A DNA stretch of 64,000 bases. Source: Pyricularia pennisetigena (taxonomy: Eukaryota > Ascomycota > Sordariomycetes > Magnaporthales > Pyriculariaceae). The notes beneath the pieces were generated by a model, which worked only from the letters and a program-made list of their open reading frames with translations, ran no database searches and was not told the DNA's origin. Shown one piece after another: positions 1 to 11,800 of the stretch. The stretch is taken from positions 310,001 to 374,000 of the forward strand of contig NW_021940919.1 of NCBI RefSeq assembly GCF_004337985.1. The letters run 5' to 3'. The translations under genes were made by a program, and so were the position numbers. How positions within the stretch are numbered: the stretch's first letter is position 1; each line of letters begins with the position of its first letter.

Positions 1-3000
1 ACCGCAAAGATCCATCAGGGCCCCCGCATTGATGAGCAAAAACAAGCATCCTCCTTCATCAACCCTCGAGGGCCACTTAATGCTATCTAGGGTTTGATTT
101 TTATTTTATTTTTCCCTTTCCTTCTCGGCCCATTGTTAGAAGACGCAAAGCCTTACCGTATTCTTAACCTGCAAGATACACCCAAGTCACATTAACCCCA
201 ACATCCGCACAAGCCTTTCGCCCCCTGGTACCTTGCTAACGATAGGAGAAAAAAAAAAAGTTGGATTGGTATGCTATGATTCTCTCTTATTCGTGGGATT
301 TCTGCGGGCCTCTCGTAAAAAGCCCTGCAATTAGCTGAGAGAGATCGCGCAGATGACATGGATGAACTGATTGTGGGATTGGTGGGGGGGGGGGGCGGCG
401 TCTTGTAGCCTCCGCATTTGAAGATCATAATACAGTCTCCTTCGGAGGTTAAACCCAGCTACTACCCGCTACTATGACCTATTCTGAGCGCAGATGGTGC
501 TCGTGCGAAAAAAAAGGGCTTCATACGAAACATATCAATGGGCTAGCGGGAGGCAAGTATCAGAATGTGATTGGAAAGCACCCCCTGGGCAGCGGATGAT
601 GGTCTAGAAACTGAACTGTGCCACTGGCATTGCGAACTAGGCTTTGCAAGTCACGTCAGGTTCTCAAACATCGTATGAGAAGACGTCGCCTACCGAAATA
701 AGCTGAGGAGGCTAGATAAGCTAGAGCTCAGGATGAGGTCGTAGAAGACAGTATTAGAGGATGCTTTCGACAAAGTGGTCGCGACCCCTGATGCACTCCT
801 TCTTCGCTATCACACCCTCACAAGCAGGCCCGCGAGAACGGATCTGGTCCGCTTTTATAATGACATTTAGACTAACTTCTTCTGGCGCTCCGTCTTTGAT
901 GACGCTGCTCAGTTTCTTTTTATCCTACCTTTTTTTTTCTCCCTCTCTCTCCCTCTCTCACATTCTAGCTTTGTCTGTTTCCCCCTTTCCTCTGACCGAC
1001 ATGCCCTCATCAAATCTCCCAACAACCAAAGTAGTAGTACGTCTAGGCTGACCTGGTTTGCCTAATTTCTACAACAGGATTGGCCGCCATACGAAATAGG
1101 GCTGTCCAGGGGGCGCAGGGGCATAGCTTGTCTAGCACACATCCGAAGCAGCCGCTGCCACGTACGCAGATATGTACTCTGGGATCCATTTCCCGTGCTT
1201 TGCTTCCCGCTGTGCATAATCTCCAAGTCGTCCAATCTCCATAGGCATGCCATAACAAATCCCTCTGAAACACTAATTTCAGCATGCAGTGAGGACCTTT
1301 CCCGGCCTTTCTTCCAGATCTTTAGTAGCCTGGTTCGGTGGTTCAACTTGACAACCGTACGGGGCCGCCGCTCGGACCGTGGGCGGATGACATGTGAACC
1401 GATCCTGCCAAGAGAAAAAGGGGGCGAGAAACTCGGTGTGCCCACAGAGACATAAAAAAAGATGGAAAAAATATGCGGGGAGACGCGCAGGAACACAGTT
1501 CCGAACAGAGGAGATCCACGGTTGAGGGAGCTCTAAATCGGTAATTTTCATGAATAAACATTATCATCGATCTAGTTATCAGTAATCTCGCTTTGGCCCA
1601 CTATATGATGATTCATTCTTTTTTTTTTTTTTTTCTGCAAGTAGCCAGCAAGCTTGCAAGTATCTCCATGCTAGCCAAGATCTGTAAATCAGGAAATAGG
1701 CGAAAAAAAATAGGAAAAAAAAGGTCAACTGTACAAGCATCACCGGGGGCAGGCTCTTGAACGTTGGCAAGTCATCTTCAGGGTAGCATTCACCGCTCAT
1801 AAACAAGCGTTAGACTGCAGCGAGATAAGGGGCAGATAATGCCTGCAGTGCGGTGAGCTATCCAACATAATGTATTGACTGCCAGGCAAAACTATATCCT
1901 ACGTGATGCCCTCAATTTGACTACCGAAATACTCGCTGGACTTTACCAAACTTGGCTACCATGCACTTATAGTGTGTGGGGGGAATGTCTGCAGGATGGA
2001 GGCAAAGCATTGCCACGATATGTGCCGCTCCGTATAGACCAAACAGGTTCGACTTGTTGGGAATACGAGGCGTAAGATCTGCCAGTCACAGACAGACACA
2101 CGGACATCTGAGGTTGTTTGGAGACTCACCTCCTCCGTAATGGTGTAAGGGTCTTCTGTACTAACATTCTATTCTATCCCTTTCCGGTATGGAACAATGC
2201 ATCTGCCAGCACGCAGGCGCTTTCTTTGAAACTAACTGTATGTAGCAAAGATCCGAACACTGTCCTCCATCGCTGAGCTAGGAGTCTAACGCTATCATCG
2301 AGTGCCGCCGCATCCGTGACGTTGCAATAGGCCCTGGAGGGTTACGGAGGTTATAGGCGCAAGCTTCCCGAAGCCTGTCAAGTATTTTGTTTTATTTCCG
2401 ACCAGCCAGGGTTATGGATACCGTTCACTAAAGATAACTACCAAACGAAGCCCATGCAGACACCAGAAAGCGTACCTGGCAGGCCTGCAGAAGCTTACGC
2501 AACCTAGCTCCGTACCTGTTGTGACGGCGTCCTTGACCGCATCATAAAGAAAGTTCCAGAGCAAGCGAAAGGATCCAGAAGGGTGAAAAGGGTCCAGACC
2601 ATGAAAGGAAGGAAATTCAGCCTCTGCCCTGCCCCCTGGCGAAATCTCCGAACATCGCCGACCATAAACGTGCCAACAATCCCCTGAGCTTTTTGTGGTG
2701 GAAATGAAGGTCCCTGTCGGAGTGCCCGAAGAGGTCCAGCGGGCACCATCCCAAAGCGCCGACAAGGCAGATATTCGTGAGTCCATACTATAAGGGTGGG
2801 CTGGTTATAAATTGCAAACAAACGAATCCAAAGCCCGTCAAAAGCGACAAGACTCTAGTGCAGACCCCGCCTTGTAGATCATTCCTGAAGAGTTGAGCCG
2901 GAGAGGTGTGGGCCTCATCATCGACGATCACATAACAGTGCGTGCCTCTTGCTGCCTGGAAGATACACCCCCTCGAAAGAGTTGTGCGCACGCCTGTTGA

Positions 3001-3276
3001 CTAGTAGCTCTTTGTTGATCTTTTGGTGCGTAGTGTGAAGTCTTTGTTCGTTTTTCTTCTCGGCATCACTATTGATGTCACGAGTTGATCAACAGTCTGG
3101 CGGTGGGGGTGATGTCTATCGCTGTGACGATGATGCTGAAGCAAAGTGATTGGGGCGCATGCTCAACTCATGATGAATTTTGTTCCAATAGTGAATGTCC
3201 TTTTTTGTCTTACTCCAGCAATCCGAGGGTATCATCAACACATATCTTGTTTACATGCTTTTGTTCCACCAAGGCT
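1..3276. other. Intergenic, no supported gene
   Basis: I see no recognisable protein or RNA gene in this stretch. It contains short A/T homopolymers (for example T15 near 1620) and a CT-rich tract at about 905-1000 of the kind found in fungal promoters and leaders. That tract precedes an ATG at 1001, listed separately as a weak candidate. The last part, up to 3276, is the 3' side of RRP43. Confidence 0.6.
1001..1455 (+). CDS. Weak candidate two-exon small gene, function unknown
   Basis: An ATG at 1001 follows a CT-rich leader-like tract. Twelve codons lead to a GTACGT donor (1037), a CTGAC branch-like site and a CAACAG acceptor (1077). Exon 2 (1078-1455) is then open for 125 codons, giving a 137-residue product. 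The implied intron is only 41 nt, near the lower limit for ascomycetes. The product resembles no family I know, and the opposite strand is also open here, so a chance reading frame is quite possible. No function is proposed. Confidence 0.15.
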
Positions 3277-4344
3277 TTACCTCATAGCTCCCCTCACCTC
3301 CTTCCACCTCGCTTCCGCCACTGTAACCAGCCGGTTGATAAACTCCATCCCGGCAGCGGTACCTCCGAACTTGAGCAGACTGAGGATTGTAATACCACCC
3401 CCGGTCTCGCCGTCCACGACGACTGACACGAACTCGTCGCACAGCCCCTCCTCCAGCCGGTCCGGGTCCACCAGAACCCAGTACTGATCGCCGGCCACAT
3501 CCGGGTCGTCGCGCCGCCGCCTCAACACGGCCGCCGTGCACGCAACGGGGAATCCACGCACGCTGAGCTGCTTGGCCGGCGCCTGCCGCGAGCACAATAC
3601 CATCTCCCTGTCCTCGTCCCACTTGGCGGCCGGGAGCTTCGTGTCCCGCAGAGCGGCGAGGATGGCCGTCCAGGCCACGTCGAACGGGTTGCCGTCAAAT
3701 GAGATGAAGAGCACATCGATGAAGAGCGTCCAAAAGGCCTTGGTCTCTGGCTTCTTGTCGTCATTGTCGTCGACTTCGTCCTCCATCGTCTCGTCGCCAT
3801 CATCGTGTCTGCTCCTTGCCGCTGGGGTGTGAATGATGCGCAGATCGTCGACCGACAGCAGGTTCGATGCGTGCAGTAGCGAGTAGACGCGACTGCTCAG
3901 CGTCTGCGCGAGAGTCGTGGGCGGCACGCCTGGCAAAAACTGCGGCGCGCAGCCGGTGGCGAGCTCTATGTTTGGAACCAGTAGGTCGTAGTCCTTGAGC
4001 TCCCTACGACCCCTCTCGGCGCCGGACACCGGTGCTGCCGTGTCTTCATCAAGGGCGCGGTAATTAGGTATGGAAGACACGGGCAGGATCTCGGCCCTGA
4101 CGCCGCAGATAACGGTGGTGTCGCCGCAGCGGACGACGGCGCTGCCTTGCGCGTGCGACAGCGAGCCTGTGTTGACGTTGACGGAGCGGCTCTCGGTCTG
4201 GGCGCGGCCGTTTGTGCGTGCTGGTGGGTGAGAGTTGTCCGTCGGGGCGAGGTTGGCGAGAAGGAAGGGGTGAGGGGATAGCTTTGCGTAGGTTGAGCGG
4301 GGGAAGGTCGTCGGTGTGTTCGATGTCGTCGAGGCTGAGGCCAT
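3277..4344 (-). CDS. RRP43: Exosome complex non-catalytic core subunit Rrp43 (EXOSC8-like)
   Basis: A single-exon gene for 355 residues with an RNase PH fold. Segments typical of Rrp43/EXOSC8 are visible: the N-terminal FLLANLAP-like stretch, GSAVVRCGDTTVICGVRAE (about residues 70-90), DLLVPNIELATGCAPQFLPG and a C-terminal GGGITIL segment. Rrp43 is one of six PH-like subunits that form the RNA-channelling ring of the nuclear and cytoplasmic exosome; in eukaryotes this ring lacks catalysis. The start is placed at the ATG at 4344, followed by a Ser/Thr-rich stretch; an in-frame ATG at 4464 would add 40 residues that do not look like the family. An acidic insert rich in Asp/Glu lies at about residues 180-200. 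It has no close partner gene. Confidence 0.9.
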   Translation of the reverse strand: MASASTTSNTPTTFPRSTYAKLSPHPFLLANLAPTDNSHPPARTNGRAQTESRSVNVNTGSLSHAQGSAVVRCGDTTVICGVRAEILPVSSIPNYRALDEDTAAPVSGAERGRRELKDYDLLVPNIELATGCAPQFLPGVPPTTLAQTLSSRVYSLLHASNLLSVDDLRIIHTPAARSRHDDGDETMEDEVDDNDDKKPETKAFWTLFIDVLFISFDGNPFDVAWTAILAALRDTKLPAAKWDEDREMVLCSRQAPAKQLSVRGFPVACTAAVLRRRRDDPDVAGDQYWVLVDPDRLEEGLCDEFVSVVVDGETGGGITILSLLKFGGTAAGMEFINRLVTVAEARWKEVRGAMR

Positions 4345-6284
4345 TGTGTGCGACTGAGCTACCCCGGTAGGGCAATTAAAACTGATAGTTTTACACTGTG
4401 TCTCCCAGCCAAAAGAATATCTATGCTGTGTGTCAAGTCTGGGATGTTTTGCCGCTGAGATCAAAGCGATATGTCAATGGTGGTGACGCGGTTCGACGCG
4501 CAGGTGCAAGCTTGGTTGAAAGTTTTCGAGATCGGCGGAGCTGCCGTTGAGGGGTAGGGTTATTAGTGGGGTTGCTACCGTTAAGTGCCTTGTGGGGTAC
4601 TCTACCGGTAAGCCTGCCGCCGAACCTCTTTTCGGTCATGCTTATTAGAACTCATCTTTCTCAATTCGGCCCTGACTCAAAATACTATTTGTCTTTCCTT
4701 CATCATCATCGTCTCCTAAAAACAAAAAGAATCTTATTGACCAACAAGTAATTGAATTTGGCTTCCAGATAATCAATTGAGAAAATCGCGCTAACCCATG
4801 TGGCAACGAATTCCCGCGTATTGTCGACGTATCGCGATACGCAGCCACTCCTAGCTTTGCAGTTTCAAGCAGTCTTCTTCATTTCTCAAACTTGAAACTG
4901 GTCGACATTAAGTCTTGTGGCTGATTAACCAGGGGCCATTACATATTCTGCTGTAACAGTGAATAGGAGATGACAACATAAGCCTTGGCGAAACGCTTTA
5001 CAGGTACATTTAAACAACCTGGTGTCACATGAGCGAACCCTCATGCGAAGGAAATCCCTCGCTACCCGCGGATCCTGTCTCACTCAAAGGAAAGAAAGCT
5101 TGTGCTTTTCCACCCCTTGCGGTTCCCCGCAACGTGATGAAGAAAAAAGACTTCCGCTCGATATGGTACTCATCTATGGCTAACCACCCTTAATATATAC
5201 AAAAAATCAAATAAATAAAAACTTATTTACCACTTGTACAACGACAGAATTTTTCTCATTCTGTCTGAGTTGATCACTCACCAAAAGCTCGCCTGTTGTG
5301 CAACATCTATCAGCCACCCTGTGCCACCGCTAGCAGCATTGCGCGCGTAGCTTGGGTCGCCACGCCTGCTTATCCGACCCGGAACCCGTCTGGGCGGCCC
5401 GTCTCTGACATGAGAGCTTCTGTTGACTGAAAACATGGCCAGGGAAAAAAAAACCCCCCCTTGTTCCGTGGCAGCCAATTCCAGACCCTTCTTTCCGAGC
5501 TGCAACTATCCATGGTGACACTGACGATATACAAGGCTGGGCAAGGCATGTGTCAAAGCGGGCCGTCAAGCGGTTATTTGTTGATTTTTCTGGACCGGGA
5601 GAAAAAGCCGCAATGAAACAAAAAGACAGCCCAAGCCGAGGGTAGCACAAAAAAGTTGTTGCCATCTTTCCGACCGGATCCGTTCCACGCGAGACATTTT
5701 TGCATGACCGCCGTGCCGGACGAGGCGAGCCGAGGTGCACAGATCTGCCTATTGTGCGACCTTGTCATAACTATGTTTTCCCCAAAACTCCTGCTGCAAC
5801 TTTTCTGTCCTGATTGCAACTTCACCACACATAAGAGACACTGCATATCTCTCAGCTGTGGTGACAGGGGGTGCGAATGATTGCAATGATTATCGAATTG
5901 ATCTCTAAACAATATCAAGCTGATGTCAATGACTTGAGAAGCAACATGATAGCAAAAGAGATGTGTGCAGTAAACATTTCGTTAAAAGATAACCCAGGAG
6001 GGGAAAGTGAAGCTCATTGTAAATCCTAATAATAATACAGCTTTCAAGAAGGGAAGAAAACAAGTTTTTTTTGTTGTCCTGAGTCCCAATGTAAAATGCG
6101 CCTGGTAAAGTCCAACCCAGTAAAGTCCTTACTCCAATGTCCCAGAGATGCGCAAGCAAAGCCAGAAAAAGTCAAAAAAAGAGGATAGCAGAAACAAAGC
6201 AAGTGGCGTGTATCTAGTCCCCTTCCTCCTCAGAACCCCGCTCCCAAGGAAGAGACTAGTTTGGGAGAGAGATAGAGCTGTGGC
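4345..6284. other. Intergenic, no supported gene
   Basis: This is the promoter side of RRP43 followed by sequence with only short, unrelated open frames on both strands. I see no RNA gene, repeat family or recognisable protein fragment. Confidence 0.6.
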
Positions 6285-6645
6285 TCAGAAGCAAGGAGTA
6301 CCGCAGGTGCCACAAGCGCGACCCTGAATGACCCAGACCTCGGAGCCACTGGCGGCGCAAGTGGGACAGCGAACGCCCGGGATCTGGTGATTTGCGCGCA
6401 ATAGTCAGCACTTTTTTTTCTTGTCCAATGTGCCCTTGTAGGATAGCATGCTGTATCCACTGATCGGCTGAGCAGAGGTAAAGCATTCCACTTACTCCTG
6501 CCTTTTGACGGATCCCTGTGTCTGCAGATGATGGGATGTTGGGCCGGCTGGGCTCGAGGTCGCGCACATCGAACTGTGTGGATGGCATGGCAAATGGTGG
6601 CGCAACCGGCTCCGAGTACTTTGTGTGGCGTGCCTGGCAAACCAT
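6285..6645 (-). CDS. Small conserved-looking CxxC (zinc-ribbon-like) protein, function unknown
   Basis: A two-exon gene assembled by eye. Exon 1 is 6496-6645 (50 codons from ATG at 6645); a GTAAGT donor, a CTGAC branch site and a CACCAG acceptor define an intron at 6384-6495; exon 2 is 6285-6383 (32 codons plus stop). The joined product is 82 residues, phase 0 at the junction. Its C-terminal third reads GVRCPTCAASGSEVWVIQG followed by CGTCGTPC and a final Phe, so it has a CPTC pair and a CGTC-GTPC set typical of metal-binding knuckles. The N-terminal half is Pro-rich and probably disordered. The Cys arrangement and clean splice signals argue for a real gene; no role can be assigned. Confidence 0.65.
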
Positions 6646-8762
6646 TTTGGCTGTGGGTTGGGTTTGTACGTATGAGAGAGAAAGAAATAGGGGATAGGGG
6701 TTTGATGCGTCAAAAGCTAGCAAGCTGTTGAAGTTACTTCTGGCAGCGATTGCCTGTGTGCTGAAGGTTTGGAGGTTTGGAGCTGAGGAGGTTAGGGTTC
6801 TTGCTAGTGCCTTCAAGAAAAACAGATGTCTTGAATCGGAGGAGATGTCGTGGTTTAAATATTCGTAGCCGGTAGTGGACAGCAGTGCTTGTTACTTTTG
6901 CTCCGTAGCAATGACGATCAAGGACTGGATGGCTGGCTGAAAACAAATCAAGTCGAGGGAGCAGGACAACAAACGGCCTTGTTTAGCAGCTTGAGGAAAC
7001 GAGGTTCTAGAGTGGCAACGGGAACGGGCGGATATGCTGGCACGCTTGATTGCGGCAAACGGCAAGAGACCAAAAAAAAGACAGCGGTGAAGATATTAAC
7101 AAGGAAAACGAGTAGTCAAAATGTCGAATGGACGTAGGAAGCTCGAGCCGGGACGGCACTTTGCAGCGGCAGAAGATAGTCAAGGGGCTCTCAAGACGTG
7201 TGTACAGTGTACAGCCGCGACTGGGCAAGCTTGACTTGACTAGCTCGACTAACCAGAGGTGTGACAGGAGTCCGTCCTATTTGGAAGTGAAAAATAAGGG
7301 CGGAAATAGCGTCGTTGGAATAAAATCAACTTTAATTGTCGGAAACCTACATTTTTTGGGGGTGGCAGTTTTTTGTGTCATTCATTTTGCGTACTCCCAT
7401 GTCCGTTTAGGAGACAGAAGCAAGCAAGGGCCGTCCCCTATCTCGCAACTCCTTGTCAGCCCCGGACTTGAGTTGGAGCTAACTAGCGTTTTGCGACCTG
7501 GAATGCCTGCCGACAGATCAGTTTTGGACGGGACCTGTCATATTCTGTGCCATGCTTCCCATGTTTGGCCAAAACAGCGGACCAGAAAAAAAAAATTTGG
7601 GAAAAAATCGAGAGGAGAAAAAAAAAAGCAAATATAGCAATGGAGTAAAAGCGGAGATAAGAAGGGAGAAAAAAAAAATAAAAAAATAAAAAATAAAAAC
7701 ACAAGCAGCAATGTTTGGAGGCTTGCTACTTTGTCCAAACACAAGTCAAGGCCCAAAAGCCAGCCCCAGATGGCACTGGCCAACCGGACAAAAAGGACAT
7801 GCAGGGCGTAATACAAAATCAAGCCCGCGGAGGACAGTGTTCGTCATTCACTTTATGCTGTGGCAAGCATCGCGATCTGTGGCCCCAGGATGGGGAGAGA
7901 AAAATAAAAAATTACAAACAAAAGAAAAAGGGCAAATAAATGAATAGTTTTGGCGACGAAAGTTTGGTTGATTGATGGGTTCGTCTCGTGGTAAAGTATC
8001 ATTCTCGGAGCTTTTACCGCGCCAGATCGGTGCCATAAAATTCAAAAACCAGGTCCAGCACGCAGGTAGAGCCGCCTATTGGTCACGGCGGAGATCCTTT
8101 GGGGGTCCATGTTACTGTATAGGCCTTGGTAATCGTACTTTGCAGGCGAGCCTTGCGACAAATGTGACAAGGGGGACAGGCACCAAGGTGTGAATTGAGA
8201 GCAAGGGTTGTTCCAAAGAGGAGAGGAAGAGAGAGAAGGAGAGCAGCAAAAAGTGGCGTAGAGGTGAGCTGCAACCGGGGAATTTCATGCAGTGTGCCCC
8301 GCTAGTGCGTGATTGATCGCATTGCTCACTCAGTTCGTTCTTGGTTCCTTTTCCAGCTCAAATTTGTCTTGGTTGAATCGCGCACCGCGTTTGATGAGCT
8401 GCTTTTGCAAATGTTATCAGTTGTTTGCTCGTCAAATAGCAACGCGACAAGTCATAATGTTAGGGAAGCACGGCGTGGTTGTCTAAACTAAACAATCTCC
8501 CTCAATTGCTTTACCAGATTGTCATTCCAGCTTCAGCAGCAAACATGGATATGGACAAGCAAACCGGGCTTAAGCCTCCACTTCTGCGGATCGGTGGGTC
8601 TATTCAATCTCCCTTCTCCTTGGTGGGTGTTTGATCGGACAAGTTTGGTAGTCGACAACTTTTTCATGTCGATGCGACGCGGCATAACCAGGCCCTCTTA
8701 AGCCAGCTATTAGCCGTGAGTACCTTATTAGGTAACACCCCGTATGTACAACCTCGCAATGG

Positions 8763-8809
<47 letters not shown>

Positions 8810-11800
8810 TCTGCCGCCGTCTGGAGTCTAAATCAAGCATATGGAAGGAAGCACAAAGAAAGCTGAAGTCCTTTTTTTTTTCCTTGCTCTTTTGATTTTT
8901 ACTAACTACTATAGTAGATATCCATTGTTGCCTAAGATGTTAGACCTGAAGAGCGCGATGGAACGTTCTGCAACCTCCCGTCCATCCATCTCAATGAAAA
9001 AAGATGCTTCGACGCATCATACCGTCCGTATTGCCCCGTCCATAGAATGTTTGCTTTTTCAAATCTTGCAATTTTTTTTCTTTTCGCCGATGCCAGACAG
9101 ACCCCTCGTCCGACCTGGTTGGCCAAGAAGAAACAGCGGTCAGCCCACCCAAGGCCCCGCGAATGTTGGTTAACATTAGTGTAGTAGTACCATGTATAAC
9201 AAAAAAGCAAGAAACCCGACCCAGGTCCACCCGCCTTGTCCTGTCTCGCCTTGCTTCACCTTGTCTATCGTGATTCCTCACCGGAAACTCTTTGGACACT
9301 TTTTCCGGCTCGGGACCACATCTTTTGTGAGCATAGGCATGGCAGATGGGCCCAATAGACCGAGGCACAACTAACAACCAATCGCGGCTTCAATTCTGTC
9401 CAAAAACAAACAGCGCCTGGAAGGGCTGGCAAATCGACTTGATCTTGGCTGGCTGCATGTTTCTTCTCGATTTATTTAAGCGGAAGTAATTGACCGACAA
9501 AAGACTAACACGTAAAAAAAACATGTATCGGACTCCTCAGATACTCCGTAGGCACTTAGGTTGGTAATTAAGCAATCCTCCCCAATTGGCAGCAATCGTT
9601 GCATGTTCATCGGACAAAGACATTGCTTGCACCGCACCAAAGTGCGTTGCATGGTGCTTGCTGTCTGTCGTATGGCGCCATGCAAGCCATGGTGACCTAC
9701 TCCGTACGCATACGGCAAACATATACGATGCTATTCGAAGATTGTTCGAGGTTCAAACTTTGTGTATCCTCGTCGGTTCCTCTTTCGGACCAAGTCTGGT
9801 ACCGACAGGATTGATTTCTTCGGGGATTTTTGCATAGCGAAAAAAAAAAAAAAAAGGACAGAGATTAATCACACGCATTCATCGCCCCACCACTTTCCCC
9901 AAATCGCTTCCAGCCCTGTCGATGCCCCCCATTCTTTCCCCCTTCACCGGTCGACTCCACTCGCTTGTGTGCGAGGCGTTGTGACTGTAAGATGAAGCAC
10001 ACCGGTGTAGGTGTTGCTCAACTGCGAAGATCCATAACGACCCGCCTGATCACACGGTAACAGCTAACCGCTGTGGTCTTACAGGCCTTTTCTCCTCCTC
10101 GTACGAAGCGAGGCACGACACTGCTCGTGTGCTGGACGCGGCCAACCTTGGGCTTGGCAAAACATAGCACAAAATAAAAATGGAAGTTGCAAGGCCTTGC
10201 ATTTCAACCATTGACCGACCAGACCATTGTCAAAGGCCACACCCATCACATATTTTAAGCAGGATCTGCCTCCTATAATATGCCCAAGTTCTTTGATCTA
10301 AGGGCGATAAAAATCCCAGAAATACTTCACTGCGCCCGTGCGAGGCTCCAATATATCAGTCATGTCGTGTATCGCTAGGCCGCGTCTGGGCGGTCCCGCA
10401 TCACGTGTGGATCTGTTTCGAGGGCCACTTGGAGCCCAAGCGATCACATCTCGCTACAGATAAACGAGGATTCTAGTTTGTCTACCGGGGGCAAAAACTT
10501 TGTCCTGATGCTCTGCGCCATGGCTCAGAGAACGACCCTACGTCAGAAAACTAGGGGTTCAACTGGGTATCTACGCTGGTTGATCAATTAGCTCCGGACC
10601 GTTCCTCATGCGACCTTACTGAGGCTCTAACTCGGTACCTAGTCTAGCCTCTAGGTCCGGCATACGCCAGCGCTTCCCGGCGAAAAAGCTCTGGCCAAGT
10701 ATTCGACGACATGCCAGCCTCATAGAGATAGAACTGGGTAAGGGCTAATCCCGGCGAAATTTTGAGCAATGTATTCATCTCGGACACCCTTTTGTGATGT
10801 TGTGATGAAAGAGATCAATGCGTACGATGGGTGGGTTTATCAGGATTAATTTGCTGGCCCAAAAAAAAGTGAGGTGTCACATAATGTGCTGCTTAACAAG
10901 TCAGCGATCACTCCCACCAAGAATTCAGCAAAGCTAAATTTGGCGTTGCCCCATACGCAGAAGATTGTTATTGATGCTCTCTTTGACGCCGTTGGGGCAT
11001 CCACACACACATTACCAGTGCTGGCTGGGTCCAGCCGATGACCCGTGTACATATCAGTGCAATCGCCCAGTGTTACGTACACCCTGAAGGCAACAGAGTT
11101 CCATATCCAAGGGTGCCGCAAGTTAAGACCGAGCACTTCAACACTCAAACATTGGGTGCGACGGACCTTGGCTCTGGCTAGGGTGGGATATCTGAACTGT
11201 CAAATCGTCTCCATGCTGATGTCGGTTATGGTAGTGACTGAACATTGATCAATTCTCAAGGGTTGTCTTCCATCAATGTTCTGTTCTCAATTTCCTGGGC
11301 ATAAACCAGCCTAGACGTCTCCACATATCATTTCTGGAGTTGCCTAAACCCAGACAGGGCCATTCCTGTACTAGGCTTGGTCGGTTACAATGGTGATAGC
11401 CATCGCCTTTTGTCCATCGTTAAGATATCAGCCTCAAAGCCGTCGCCAAGGCAGCGGACCTAGCGATTCGCTGTTGACCAAGCTGCATGTACTAGGCCTC
11501 GGGAACAGCAGATGCTCGCAAGCTTATCTAGAGACGTACATATCCGACCGAAGCGCCAAGAAAGGGCTCGTTTAGCTGCTCTAGATTGATTAGGAATCTC
11601 CGCTCCGACTCATGGCCTGCATCAGACCTCTTACACAAAACGGGGCAGGCAGGCCTCCCAGCTTCACACTCATTTTCTTTTGGTCCAGTACCGTTTCGGA
11701 AGGCTTCAATATTCGCCTCGGGCTCTAAGCTATCAGTGATGAGGTTAAAACCCTCTGATATTGCTGATGGGCGCATCGCCTGGCGTCTCTCCGGGCTAAC

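Noticed and set aside
8083..8274. Minus-strand frame that looks like a small secreted protein with a signal peptide and a CPPCHIC motif
   Set aside because: Its first codon is TTG, not ATG; the nearest upstream ATG is out of frame; and the Leu-rich start comes from a simple CT-rich tract.
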